Source of the DNA: Arachis hypogaea
Lineage: Eukaryota; Streptophyta; Magnoliopsida; Fabales; Fabaceae
Direction of reading: 5' to 3'
DNA length: 64,000 nt
Assembly (NCBI RefSeq): GCF_003086295.3
Contig: NC_092050.1
Coordinates: 143,933,699 to 143,997,698, forward strand
Each line of letters opens with the position of its first letter. Position 1 is the first letter of the stretch. Positions 45,382 to 57,058 of the stretch are shown piece after piece. The notes beneath the pieces were generated by a model. That model worked only from the letters and a program-made list of their open reading frames with translations. It ran no database searches and was not told the origin of the DNA. A program made the translations under genes and the position numbers.

Positions 45382-48009
45382 TTGTGTTTTGCTTGTATGT
45401 CAGATACAAGAAGGGAGATCCCTACCTTTCATGAAACTGACGAAAGAATCCTCCGAAGGCTAAGAAGAGAAGCAAGAGAAAAAAATGTTGCTGGAGAGGA
45501 AGAATCAGATGAAGAATATCATGAATTGGAGGAACACTCAACAAATCCAACAAATCCACCAGTGAGAATGGCCAACAACAATGGTCAACCCCAGAGGAGA
45601 GTCTTGGCTTCATATACATTTGCTAATCCAAGGCATTGTGGGAGTAGCATCCTTACCCCAAATGTCGATGCAAATAACTTTGAATTGAAGCCCCAACTCA
45701 TCACCTTGGTACAGAACAACTGTTCCTATGGAGGAGGCCCCTTGGAAGATCCAAACCAGCACCTATCCACCTTCCTGAGGATATGTAACACAGTGAAGAC
45801 CAATGGCGTGAATCCTGAGACCTACAAGCTTCTGCTGTTCCCGTTCTCATTAAGGGACAAGGCAGCACAATGGCTTGAAACTTTTCCTCAAGGAAGCATC
45901 ACTAGCTGGGATGATTTGGTGACTAAATTTCTAGCCAAATTCTATCCACCCCAAAGAGTCATCAGGCTGAAAACTGAGGTGCAAACATTCACACAATTGA
46001 ATGCTGAAAATCTGTATGAAGCATGGGAGAGATACAAGGCTCTGCTGAGGAAATGTCCACCAGAAATGTTCACTGAGTGGGACAAGCTACAGAACTTCTA
46101 TGAAGGACTCACTCTAAAGGCTCAAGAGTCACTTGACTATTCAGCAGGAGGCTCAATGCAACTCATGAAGACAGCTGAAGAAGCTCAGAACCTCATTGAC
46201 ATGGTGGCTAACAACCAATATTTCTTTGGCCATCAGAGACAACACCAACCATCACTAAGGAAAGGAGTGTTAGAAATGGAAGGGGTTGACACCCTTCTAG
46301 CTCAAAACAAGATAATGCAGCAGCAGATTCAAGAACAATTTGAGCAGATGGCTAAAAAGATTGATAGTTTACAAGTTGCAGCAGTGAATACAAGCCAACC
46401 ATCAAGCACATGGGGACAAAATGAAGAAAACCAAGAAAATCAGCAGCAGGAACAACCTCAATATGTGCACAACCAAGGCTCAAGCCAAAATGAGGTTTAT
46501 GGTGACACCTACAATCCATCCTGGAAGAACCATCCAAATCTCAGATGGGGAGATAACCACACTCAAAACCAACAACCATGGCAAAGTAATTCAAACCAAA
46601 ACAACTCAAGAAACAACCAGAACAACAACCAGCAAAACATAACCCACAATCCATATAGAAAACCCCAAAATAACCACCCAAATTCTAGCTATTATCCACC
46701 CAATAATTCAATCACTAACCAAAACAACCAACAACCACCTTCCACATCCACATTCCATCCACAAAACAACCCTACAAATAACTTCCAGAAACCACGTTCC
46801 ACCCCCATCATACCACCAATAGACCATCATGAAAGTATAATTTCAAGTCTTGAGGCAGCCATACAAGCAATTGCTCAGTCCACTCAAAGCTTGGTCAAAG
46901 TGCAAGAGAGAAATGAAGCTATCATGAAGAGCCTTGAACGACAAGTGGGACAATTGGCCAAACAAGCTGAACGGCCAACCAATGTTCTCCCAAGTGATAC
47001 AATCTCCAATCCAAAGGACAAAGGAAAAGCTACAAAGTGGGAGGAGTGCAAAGCAATCATAGTGGAAAGTGAGAAGAAAGCCATCAATCAGGAAGAACAC
47101 AACAGAAAAGTTCCACAAGAAGAGACAGAAGAGAGAAGTGAAGAGGATCAGAAAATCAAGAATGCAAAAAGTTCAAAGAGAGATAAGGACATCCTTGAAA
47201 CACAACTACAAGAGAAGAAGGAAAGGGTGAAGCCACATATCCCTAAACTTCCATACCCTCAGAGGTTCAAAAAAGAGAATGAGGATAAGCAATACTCAAA
47301 GTTCCTGGACATATTCAAGACCCTCAGCATCAATATTCCTTTCTTAGAAGCACTTGAACAGATGCCAGTGTATGCTAAATTTATGAAGAAAGTGCTGACA
47401 AAGAAAAAGTCCCTAAAAGAAGGACAAATTGTTGAGATGACAATGGAATGTACTGCTATTCTCCAAAGAGAGTTACCAGAGAAGAAAGATGATCCTGGGA
47501 GTTTTTATATACCTTGCACCATAGGAGACATAACAATTGAAAGGTCATTCTGTGACCTTGGTGCAAGCATAAACTTGATGCCTTTGTCTCTAATGAGAAA
47601 ACTTCGAATTTGTGAGCTGAAATCCACACGAATACTCCTTCAAATGGCTGACAAATCCATCCAGCAAGCAGTTGGAGTTATAGAGAATGTACTGGTAAAA
47701 GTGGGAAAATTCCTTCTCCCAGCTGATTTTGTCATCCTGGATATGGAGGAGGACCCTAACACCCCCATCATTCTGGGGACGCCTTTCCTGGCTACGGGCA
47801 GAGCATTGATAGATGTTGAAAAAGGGGAATTGTTGCTGAGAGTGCATGATGAGCACCTAGCATTCCATGTTTTTAAAACTCTGCATGAGCCCACTCAAGA
47901 AGAAGATTGTATGGAGGATAAAGCCAGGGATCAAAGCTTGAAGGAGGCATTCAATGAGTTAACTCCAAGACTTCTAAATCCATGCTTGAAAGAAGTAGAG
48001 ATGGTGTAA
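45382..48009 (+). CDS. Gag-protease polyprotein of the young retrotransposon
   Basis: A single 875-codon frame. Residues about 75-285 form a Retrotrans_gag capsid domain (FPFSLRDKAAQWLETFPQGS, WDDLVTKFLAKFYPP and YEGLTLKAQESLDYSAGGSM are diagnostic of Athila-like Gag). Residues about 300-560 are a Gln- and Asn-rich linker with no CCHC zinc knuckle. Residues about 610-870 carry a retropepsin-like protease with the active-site motif FCDLGASINLMPLS (about 713-726) and the flap-side IILGTPFLATGRALID (about 794-809). The ATG at 45382 starts the open frame; an in-frame ATG six codons later at 45400 (MSDTRREIP) is just as likely as the true start. It ends at TAA... more exactly at a TAA/TAG pair near 48007. 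The frame is fully intact, in keeping with the recent insertion. Confidence 0.92.
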   Translation: MCFACMSDTRREIPTFHETDERILRRLRREAREKNVAGEEESDEEYHELEEHSTNPTNPPVRMANNNGQPQRRVLASYTFANPRHCGSSILTPNVDANNFELKPQLITLVQNNCSYGGGPLEDPNQHLSTFLRICNTVKTNGVNPETYKLLLFPFSLRDKAAQWLETFPQGSITSWDDLVTKFLAKFYPPQRVIRLKTEVQTFTQLNAENLYEAWERYKALLRKCPPEMFTEWDKLQNFYEGLTLKAQESLDYSAGGSMQLMKTAEEAQNLIDMVANNQYFFGHQRQHQPSLRKGVLEMEGVDTLLAQNKIMQQQIQEQFEQMAKKIDSLQVAAVNTSQPSSTWGQNEENQENQQQEQPQYVHNQGSSQNEVYGDTYNPSWKNHPNLRWGDNHTQNQQPWQSNSNQNNSRNNQNNNQQNITHNPYRKPQNNHPNSSYYPPNNSITNQNNQQPPSTSTFHPQNNPTNNFQKPRSTPIIPPIDHHESIISSLEAAIQAIAQSTQSLVKVQERNEAIMKSLERQVGQLAKQAERPTNVLPSDTISNPKDKGKATKWEECKAIIVESEKKAINQEEHNRKVPQEETEERSEEDQKIKNAKSSKRDKDILETQLQEKKERVKPHIPKLPYPQRFKKENEDKQYSKFLDIFKTLSINIPFLEALEQMPVYAKFMKKVLTKKKSLKEGQIVEMTMECTAILQRELPEKKDDPGSFYIPCTIGDITIERSFCDLGASINLMPLSLMRKLRICELKSTRILLQMADKSIQQAVGVIENVLVKVGKFLLPADFVILDMEEDPNTPIILGTPFLATGRALIDVEKGELLLRVHDEHLAFHVFKTLHEPTQEEDCMEDKARDQSLKEAFNELTPRLLNPCLKEVEMV

Positions 48010-48012
48010 TAG

Positions 48013-48351
48013 ACTAAAGAAATCAAGGAGGGAATAGATCCAAAACCCCCAGATGAGAACCTCAACACTCCAGATAAAGAACCACCAAGGCAGGGAGTGT
48101 CTTTTGAGAAAGAAAAGAAGAAGAGGCCAAGAGGGTGGAGAAACAAGAAGATCCCTACTGAAGGCTTTTCGCCAGGGGATAAAGTAGTGTTAAACACCCA
48201 ACCAATGAAGGTGTCCCCACAATTATCTGAATACTATACTGTGAACCGGATCCTTTCACTTGAACACCTAGAGATCATCAAAGAGGAGACTGGAAGAAAG
48301 TTCACAGTAAGAGGAGAAAAGATGAGGCACTATAATCTTCAACCTCCATGA
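48013..48351 (+). pseudogene. Relic of the polyprotein C-terminal tail (integrase C-terminal-like)
   Basis: After the Gag-protease stop, an open stretch (ATG at 48097) gives a basic KEKKKRPRGWRNKK segment and then GFSPGDKVVL, YYTVNRILSLEHLEII and a final HYNLQPP before TGA. The FxxGDKVVL ... YxVxRILxLEH layout resembles the C-terminal domain of Ty3-gypsy integrases. If correct, about 3 kb of pol between protease and this tail has been lost by an ancestral internal deletion. It has no start context of its own, and expression is uncertain. Confidence 0.55.
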
Positions 48352-49923
48352 TCAAAGAACAAGATGTCAAGCTAATGACATTAAAAGAGCGCTTGTTGGG
48401 AGGCAACCCAACCTGAGGTAGTTCACTTTTCATAGCTATTTCAATAAAAGGGTTAATTAGACTTATCTATATTGCAAGGAGCTAAGTTTGGTGTTGCACA
48501 CCAAAATAAATTAAGAGAGAATGAAAGATTCTAAGTTTGGTGTTCCACCAAATTCTCATTTAAAAGCACATTCTCACCTTCTACATACATGGCTGCTAGC
48601 TCCAAGTAATCAGATAAACTAATTAACCAATTGTTTCCTTTTAGTTTTTCTAGTTTTTATTGTCTTTAACAAAGATAGGAGGATTTCACATATAGTTATT
48701 TTGATGCATGAGAAAGGTGGCAAGGAACTAAGTTTGGTGTTCACACACCAAAGTAAGTTCAAAAGCCTACAAGAAAATCCTGCACACTAACAAGTTACCT
48801 AAGGGCTTGAGAAACAAGAAACTTCCATGAACTTTATAGGAATTCAATCACTCTCTTGGAAGGGTTACATACCATCAGCTGAGAGTAAGAAGAAGAAGCC
48901 ACCAAGAGGTTGTATTGTCACTTAATTCTATCAGCATTGAACTGTTTTAATTTGGAAGTTTGAGTGTTACCATTGCAACAGTAACTGTTAGTTTAGTCAT
49001 TTTGCATCTTGAGTGTTCTAGTTGAAATAAGTATGCTAGCTTAAGTGTGTGCTTGTGTGTTCACTTTCAAAAAGCATGCTCTGTCCCCTGCATTTTCAAT
49101 TCAATAAAAGAAATGTTTGAATGTGAAGTGAGATAGTTCTCTGTTAGATAGAAGTACAATAAAAGTAAGTGGTGGTATGTGTGTGATTGTATAATAGCTC
49201 ACCTTTAATGAATAAGAACACTAGGATGTCTCCTCTTAAGTAGAAAGTAGCTACTGTCTATGAATCTCAATCGAATAAAAATCCTTGGTTAGAAAGAAAA
49301 ACAAAAAGAAAGAAAAAAGGGGGAAAAAAAGAAATAGCCAAGAAGTGACAGAACAAAAGAAAAACAAAAAGAAACAAAGCTGGACACCAATAGCTTGAAC
49401 CTTAGAATATATGCCTGTGGTGTCTTTGTATTAGGATCTGCTTGGATTATTAAGCTCTTTGGAGTGCATCAACACTTGATGACTTGGGTTAACTAACCCG
49501 GGATCATCAGCTGAAAGTCCACTATCAAGAGCAACCTAACTACAAGGCACTTAGTAGCCCAAAGAGGTGCTGGGCATCAATGTTCTAAGAAGGAATGTGA
49601 GCCAAGTGTCTATAGTGAATAATGTGTCAAGTATAAAGAAAAGGAAATGAACTTGCTACACATGACACTCAAATAAAGCTTATAAACAAAGTAATAGCCA
49701 AGGATAAAGGAATAATGAGAGGTCATAGCAGTATGTTACTTGAAGCTTGGAAGAGGCTTTCTAGGCTTAAGAGTCAATAAGAAGTGAGTATTTACATATC
49801 CACACAAAATCCCATGAACTATCAATAATACTCTGCTAGCATGAACATCCTCTTCCATTTCATTCTTTCTTCTCAATAAATCTTTTCTTGCTTGGGGACA
49901 AGCAAGCTTTAAGTTTGGTGTTG
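48352..49923. other. Non-coding 3' internal region with polypurine-like repeats
   Basis: Four copies of AAGTTTGGTGTT occur at 48484, 48533, 48730 and 49911; the last directly abuts the 3' LTR. The first and third are followed by (CA)CACCAAA, making small hairpins. An A-rich tract (about 49280-49375) and several AATAAA hexamers are present. No ORF of note. Confidence 0.7.
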
Positions 49924-51818
49924 TGATGACAAGTCATCTTAGCCTAGTTTCACTAGCCTTTTTCTTTAGTTTTCAATTGAATTATGCACTTTCTTGAGCC
50001 ATAAGCAAGCTAATTGGGTAGATTTTCATGTTTCCTTTGATTTAATCAACCATGTATGAATTAATGCAATTTCATGAGATTTAAAGCCATAATTGTTGCA
50101 TATTAGGATAGAATGAATATCTCATGATTTTAAGCATAGCTTTGATGTGTTTGGTTGATTAATGATAGGTGAAGAAAGCTTGGAGAAAGGTTGAAGCAAG
50201 AAGGAATGGCTAGGAGTAAAGAGAGGACAATGGAATAAGTGAAATTGAACCAGGAAGCAAAAAGCTGGACCTAAAGTTAGCCTCAAACTTTTGCACAAAC
50301 TTTTGGGTGAAAAGTTAGCCCCAATGTTAGCCCCTAACTTTTGGGCTAACGTTGGAACTTGAAAATCACTCCCTGGGCACCAAAAGTTTGCGCCAACGTT
50401 AGCCCCTAACTTTTGGGCTAACGTTGGCACATGAAAATCACCCCTGGGCACCAAAAGTTTGCGCCAACGTTAGCCCCTAACTTGGTGGCTAACGTTGGCA
50501 TAAGAAAAACCTCCCTGGCCACCAAAAGTTTGCACTAACGTTAGCCCCTAACTTTTGGGCTAACGTTGGCACATGAAAAATACAAGGGGAGGAGCAAAAG
50601 TTTGCGCCAACGTTAGCCTCTAACTTTTGGGCTAACGTTGGCGCCATAAGTACACATTAGGAGGCCAACGTTGGAGCAAAAGTTAGACCCCTAACTTTTG
50701 TCCCAACGTGGATAGCAGCAAGTTATGGTGGCTGATATGAAAAGTTGGAGCAAAAGTTAGCCCCTAACTTTTGCTCAAACTTTTACTCCAACTTTTGCAA
50801 AACTCCAACCCCGTTCATTTGGTTCACTTTGGTTCTTCTCCAAACTCCAAGAGCAATCAACCAATGCCTCTTTCAACCCAATTCCACCAAGAGCAAAGGC
50901 CCAACTCAAGGCTTGAAGATCATTTGAAGAAAGTGTATAAATAGGATAGAATTCAAGTTCTTCGGGGAGCTTTTCTTTAGAATTTTCATAATAGTTTTCG
51001 GAGAGCTTTAGATATTGAGTGATCTTTAATTTCTTAGTCTTGGGGAAGGAGAATTCACTTCTCTTCCTCTTAGTTTTATTGCTTTCAATTTCAAGTACAA
51101 TTGTCTTGGATCTTGGGTTGGAGAATTGAAGAAATTCTGTTTCAATCTCATCCTTGGATCTCTCTGCTTCATTTACTGCTTGATTGAATTTAATTTCTGT
51201 TAATTGCTCTTCATCTACTTTCCTTGCAATTTACAATTCCCTTGCAATTGTTCTTGTTGGATCTAGGAAGGCATTGAGATCTAGACTCGGTTTTCTAGTC
51301 TCTGGGTCCTGAGATCTGAACTTTCAATTTCTAATTCTCTGTTTACTGTTTTCACGTTCATTTACTTTTCTGCTTCAAGATCCGATTTAACCCAAACCCT
51401 CTTCTACTTCTCTGCTTGATGCAAATTTACTTTTCCTTGTTTAATTTCTGCAAATCCAAGTCCCAATCCCATTTACAATTCAAGTCATTTACATTTCTTG
51501 CACTTTAAGATTCCGCAATTTACATTTCTTGCACTCTAAGTTTCTGCCATTTAATTTCTTGTTCTTTAAGATTCAGCAATTTATTTCCTGTTCTCTTTAA
51601 TTCCATGCAATTTAATTTCTGCAAATCACAAAACACTCAACCAAATCTTGATTCGCTTGACTAAATTAACCACCAAGCTAAAAATTGCTCAATCCTTCAA
51701 TCCCTGTGGGATCGACCTCACTCCCGTGAGTTTTTATTACTTGATGCGACCCGGTACACTTGCCGGTTAGATTTGTGTGTTTTGGGAGAAATTCATTTTT
51801 CCACCAAAATACTCATCA
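49924..51818 (+). repeat. 3' LTR of the young retrotransposon
   Basis: Starts TGATGACAAG and ends ACTCATCA, offset by exactly 6636 bp from the 5' LTR, and includes the hairpin array (50266-50801) and TATA box (50936-50943). Confidence 0.95.
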
Positions 51819-51823
51819 TATAG

Positions 51824-53107
51824 GTGGAAAGATTTGGTCCTTTTGTTTTTGTTTTGTTACGGGATTAAAGATAAAGACGAAGATGACGATCATTATGATT
51901 TGGAGAGAAGTAGTGATATTAATGATGATGTTAAATTAAATAAGTCAATTTTGATTTGACATTGTCTCAGTTTAGTAAAAAAATTTGAAGATGGTGTTTG
52001 TACTTTTTTTTTTATGTTGGATAAATTAAAAAATTATGTATATGTATTTGTGTTTGTAATTTTTTAAAAGTTTAAAATATTTTAAAAAATATTTAATTTT
52101 TTAAATTAACTTTTATATTTTTTATTTTACCAAATATAATTATTATTGCTATTTCTTATTGTTGTCAATGCTTATAACGGCAACACTTTGACGGAGGTCA
52201 CTGTAACAACGTTCTTTCGGCACAATGTGGCAGACAACGTATATGAGTCATGGTGAATGGTGCAGATTTTGGACGAGGTAACAAACGGCAACAGCAGCGA
52301 ATCAATTATAGCGTGGTAGAGGCAACTGTGCGGATGAGTATAGTTGTTCGAAATAAACCATGGAAGAAGAAAGGGAAGAGTAAGGGTTTCAATTGTTTTA
52401 TTTTTACTGTGAAGAAAAGTACAAATGAATTTTAAGATATAATTAATTGTAGTTGGTTGATACCATAATTAATTACCTAGCTTGATTTTACATAAAATGG
52501 TCTCACATCTAATCTAATGGTAAAGATACATTTGTTAGCATTATGTATAGGAATTAAAGCTAATCAAAGACATACCTTTTGCAACAATGGCTTCTTGGTC
52601 TTGGCCATGCACATTTAAAACTAAAACCAAATGTTTATACGTGAGTTATATTTAAAATTGACATGTTGATAGGTATATAACTTCGTTTGTATTTTCACAT
52701 ATTTATTTTGCATATCAATTATAAAGTTAGTTGTAAGTTTAGGCAATAAATTAGACCACATTATTATATTTTCATTCTCTTCTATAATTATTATAGCAAT
52801 CTAGTATAAGAATGCTTATAGCGTTTTATGGGACGACAGTCGACTTGTCAAAAGAAAATTATGGTGATGACAAAATTTGATATTCAGAAAGTTTGATGGG
52901 CACACTAATTTTGGAATATAGATGGTTGATATAACGACCGATTTTATATAATAGGATTTAACTTATTTGTTTATAAGATAGATTGAATAATTTTTTATTT
53001 TAGGTATTACAATATCATAAATTCATTCACATTATACATTCTTATACACAATATTTAAGTGTTTTATTTACTACTTAAGTTCACCAAATATGTATCACCA
53101 ATAATAT
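51824..53107. other. AT-rich spacer, nothing recognised
   Basis: Two ORFs of about 60 codons (51777-51959 and 52250-52435) show no recognisable motif; the first overlaps the LTR end. No repeats or element termini were identified. Confidence 0.45.
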
Positions 53108-53508
53108 ATTGTAAGAGGCCATTTTGGAAAAAACAATAGTGACACTGTTATAAAGAACTTAATCATAATCTAATATGTTCTATAAATCTAATAAATATAA
53201 CAAAAATGATAAAAATAAAAACTTATTGGACTAATCTTTTTGTCTATAAATTTCGCCACGTGAACAATACCATTTAACAAGTAGAATTACTTTGGATTAT
53301 CTATCATATTTCTACTCTATCTCTCTTTCTTCTTTTTTCCAACAATAATTTTTGCCTTCTTTTATCTTTTGTCTTTATTCTAAATCATGTGAGAATAAAG
53401 AGATCTTATCCCTTCTCATTCCACACTAAATCGTGGTACCAATATGAATATTAGACTCCATTTAAGTCTATCTAAATGAGGTATGTATTAGGCTTATCTA
53501 CCTCATAC
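53108..53508. repeat. Unclassified dispersed repeat, copy 2
   Basis: Collinear with 19384-19830. The similarity stops where the second CACTA-like element begins at 53509, which suggests that this element inserted into the repeat. Confidence 0.72.
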
Positions 53509-53529
53509 CACTACTAGAATGTGGACATT

Positions 53530-53650
53530 TACTAACACTTTTTAATTAACACTTTTTAAAATGTTAGTGATGCTAATAAAATTATATTTTTAGTAACACT
53601 TGTAAAATAAATGTTAGAAAAGATATTTTTCTTTTTAAAATGAAAAATAA
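53530..53650. repeat. Left subterminal repeats of the second CACTA-like element
   Basis: Several copies of TAACACTT and AATGTTAG in direct and inverted orientation follow the terminus. Their complements fill 58450-58765. Confidence 0.7.
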
Positions 53651-54769
53651 AAATCAGATACAAACGTTACCAAATATATAAAGGGGTGAGTATTCTCTTC
53701 ATTTTCTCCCCATTTCACGCGTTTGAATGTCGTTCTCACTCTTACTCTCGAAGCTGTGAAACCACCTCTCGTTCTTCCTCAATCATCTCTTGTTCCATCT
53801 CTTCAATCTCTCGCTCCGCCTCATCGATCTCACAGTTCGTGAATCGAAACCACAATCGCGTGTTCTCACTCTCACTCCAGCTCGCATTGTCTCGCCTCTG
53901 GTTCATCCTCTTGCGTCGTTGTCTTCTTGCCTGCACCATCGTCTTCTTGCCGGTTCCATCGTTTGCTCGTCCCACGGCCTAGTGAGTTCCAGTTCTCTTG
54001 TTCAGTTAGTATCTTGCTTCTTCAATCCTCTTTAATTTTTACGTAATAATTAATTTGATGTATAACCATTAGTTGATTGAGGTTTTTAATTGGTAATTTA
54101 GTAGTTAGGTTTTGAATTTATGTTTTCATTAAGTTGTTTATTTGCTGATTAAGTTGTTAAAACCATATATAATTAGGTTTTCATATCCTCTATTTTCTAG
54201 TTGCTTTTTCTTACTAAACTTGGATTCTGATTTCTAATTTTTGTTTTGTTTGATATTGCCAATTGGAAAAACTCAAGTATTGATTCCATCATTTCTAGTT
54301 TTTCTTACTGTTTCCTTTCTTGGAACCTTATTTCTATGTTTGGATATTCATTGTGAATGTAATTGAGTTAGCATTTGGTTCTTGTTCTAAGATAGAAGAC
54401 GGTGGGACAATAGAAATTGTACTTTAAGGCATGTTTCTATTGTGTCCTATTTGGAAAATATAGAAATTGTTTGGATATGGAGACAATTTTAAGTTTTTGT
54501 CTCAATCCCCTTCTTCAAGCAAGTTTTTGTTACCTATATCTCTCTGTCTTGTGTGTCTCAGGGCAGAGTAACCAAACACCAGTGTGTTAGAATGGTATGG
54601 GATATTTATAGATTTCATATTACTATAACTTATGCAAACAACTGGAACCTAATATGATTTAGATCTAGCTCATTTCCTCACTTTTCATCAAGTAGAAATG
54701 TAGTCTAAGATCACATACATTTGTTTATTGAGTTATTTTATTCTCTTGTGAATGTGAATAAATTACTTA

Positions 54770-55055
54770 GTCAGAGGCAAAACCTTGGTGGTAGTGGTGG
54801 TGCTCCGCAGTATATTCAGTCTAATGTGAATGCCAATAATCAGAACTGTGGTTGGTCGCGTGGGGTAATGCCTTTCCTTAATGTTGCTAGAAGGTTTAGA
54901 CCTTCACTACTAGTTAGATCTTTATGATTCCTAGTTCTAATTCCAATCAATTTGAATATAGACTGCGGAGGAAGAAGAAGCAGTTTGGGAATTTATGGTT
55001 AAGGAAATAAGCAAGACACAGGAAACCAACAGCAGTAGAAGCACAATGGAGGTGC
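54770..55055 (+). pseudogene. Unrecognised exon-like fragments in the CACTA-like element
   Basis: Two short open stretches flanked by splice-like sites: 54770-54863 (QRQNLGGSGGAPQYIQSNVN and a GT donor) and about 54960-55050 (TAEEEEAVWEFMVKEISKTQ). Composition is like coding DNA, but I do not recognise the proteins. They may be further captured host exons or part of one chimeric transcript with the downstream pieces. Confidence 0.35.
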
Positions 55056-55178
55056 ATGTTTTCTAAGCTTGATACTCTTTTCATATCCAGAAACAGACCA
55101 CATGAGTGTCAATGCAGAGGTATATGCATACATTAGGTGGAATTGCATTTAAGATTCCAGGGCCATGGCCCATCCAAG

Positions 55179-55899
55179 TAGGGGTGTGCATGGCCCATAG
55201 GCCCGAAGACCCGGCCCGGCACCGAACACTTTAGGGGCTAATTTGGTGTGATTTCACCAGGTCTAGGACCGGGTAAGGGTCTCAAAAATAGACCTGGTCA
55301 TTATTTCGGGTCGGGTTCGAGCCATAGCTCGGGTCACCCGAACTCGGCCCGGTGGCCCGGTCATCATACACAATTAATATTTTGTGTTATTAGTGATGGA
55401 TGATGGCTATTCTTATGTGAAATTTAAGTATTATAAACCTTAATATTTTGTGTTATTAGTTATTATAAGACTATAAGTTAATATTTTATGTTTAAAATGC
55501 ATAAGATTTTAGACTAATGCATAATATTGTGTTATTTGTATTGATTAAAATATTTGGTGTTATTAGACAATATTAGTATTGATTATGGTTATGCTTTAAT
55601 TTCAGAGAAGAGTTGGTTCTTGTTATATTTTTCTAAGTGAATTTTACCATATCAAATAATGGTTGGAGTCTTGAAAATTTGGATATTTTTACATGCTAGC
55701 TTATAAGAAGGTATCAAGGTTATGTAATGTTAACGGCCCGGTTTTCACCTGATTTTACCTGGTATAATCGTAGCCCAAAAGTGTATGGTTTTATCGGGTC
55801 TAGGACTGGGTTCGGGTATAATAAATAGGCCCGATATATATTTTGGGTCGGGTCTGGGTCACATCAAACCCGGTTTCACCCGGCCTATGCACACCCCTA
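55179..55899. mobile_element. hAT-type MITE (721 bp) nested in the CACTA-like element
   Basis: Termini TAGGGGTGTGCATGG and, on the minus strand, TAGGGGTGTGCATAGG form TIRs that extend into GGCCCGG / CCGGGT-rich sequence. The 8-bp flanks CATCCAAG (55171-55178) and CTTCCAAG (55900-55907) differ at one base. TIRs starting TAGGGGTGT with 8-bp duplications are typical of hAT elements. The ends are strikingly GC-rich against an AT-rich core. Confidence 0.85.
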
Positions 55900-55967
55900 C
55901 TTCCAAGTTCCAAAGCTTACATAACTTCAAATTACATATTGTTTCTTTTTTGTATAAAAGTTGATCC

Positions 55968-55985
55968 CCCCCCCCCACCCACCCT
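55968..55985. repeat. Poly-C tract
   Basis: Ten C followed by ACCCACCC, just outside the hAT MITE. Confidence 0.85.
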
Positions 55986-56317
55986 TTTGAAAGTTCCATG
56001 TTTCAATTAAATTCTATTGGTTCATATGTTTGGCTTCTCCAAGAGTCTCATCCTAGCTTTGCTGGTGTTTACCACTGCAAATTCTCTTGGACCATTTCAA
56101 GTTATGGTTGTGCCATACATAAATGGAATAATACTTTCCTAAATCTGAAATGGAACTACGAATACTCTAGTATATAATTAAAGTTGGTTGGGTTTGCATA
56201 TCGTGTGTGCTTTTGATGCACTTGAATGAAAGCACTTTAGAAGTTTGGAGGATTTATGCAATTAGGTAATCCAATCTCACTTGGATTTATGCAATTTATA
56301 TATATTTTTTCCAAGAC

Positions 56318-56724
56318 AGCTTGGAACATCATCTAATCAAAATGTACCTAGAGATGTTGCACAACCAATCATTGGTCATCCATCGAACCATTGTTCTGCT
56401 GCTCAACATAAAGGAACTGAAGATGTCTTCATTTCAGATAAGGTACTATTGGAGACCCTAGATTGTTTGATGCATGTGTGAATATTTAGACCTAAAATTT
56501 ATTATTGTTATGCTACTACTTTTTCCCCTTATTTTGATATGCAATGGGGTGATATTTCTTCTGATGAGCATGAGCTTAATGAAGCATTGATGCTTGAGGC
56601 TGCACTTTTTGGTGAGACACCTAATCACAGTTCTCAGAGGATTTCACCTTTGCTTGATCTGCATCATCATCCAGAGAAAAATATCAATCCTAGTATGCAG
56701 CATTTATCCAGTCCAATGTCATAA
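56318..56724 (+). pseudogene. Unrecognised captured exons (LNEALMLEAALFGE fragment)
   Basis: An exon after TTTTCCAAGACAG (56318-56441) gives LGTSSNQNVPRDVAQPIIGH and ends at a GT donor after FISDK. A second frame (56539-56724) gives SDEHELNEALMLEAALFGET, a His-rich stretch and a stop. The amphipathic acidic segment recalls ubiquitin-related plant proteins, but I cannot name the source gene. Both pieces lie on the same strand as the profilin exon and could be part of one chimeric transcript. Confidence 0.4.
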
Positions 56725-57058
56725 TTATCAAGTGACACTCAGTTGCTAAGAAAAGATATATTAATTTTGACTAGAGAAAAAGTTTTAAACTTGTTGCATA
56801 TTTTTAAAGTTATGAAATCCTAACTGAAAAAAGAATATTAATTTTGACTAGGGAGTTGAATTTTCTGTGACTGTTAATTAGTTATATACTAGAACTTGTT
56901 GCTATTATTAAAGGCTTATGATTTTACATTTCTATTCGTTTGATGTGTGATTGATTCACAACACATGTAGGATGGTGTAACGAATTTGTGTGTGAGCAGA
57001 ATCTGTTCCCACTAGTATTGATTTTTTATTGTGTATAATGTTTTAATTTTTTTGGCAG

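Larger units (their letters stand above)
43288..51818 (+). mobile_element. Young gag-protease-only LTR retrotransposon (Athila/Tat-like Ty3-gypsy), 8.5 kb
   Basis: Perfect 5-bp duplications TATAG (43283-43287 and 51819-51823) flank two 1895-bp LTRs that start TGATGACAAG and end ACTCATCA. A tRNA-Asp primer site follows the 5' LTR. One long intact ORF encodes Gag plus protease. RT, RNase H and the integrase core are absent, replaced by a short relic of an integrase-type C tail. The near-identity of the LTRs implies a very recent insertion, so it must have been mobilised by another element's polymerase. Gag-only elements of this kind have been described in Arachis and other plants (TR-GAG). Confidence 0.93.

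Noticed and set aside
45382..48009. Long ORF as a host gene
   Set aside because: Retrotrans_gag and retropepsin motifs between near-identical LTRs show that it is a retroelement protein.
53686..54035. Ser/Arg-rich ORFs on both strands near the left end of the second CACTA-like element
   Set aside because: CT-rich leader sequence gives open frames on both strands; no domain. It may be a captured 5' UTR, which cannot be shown.
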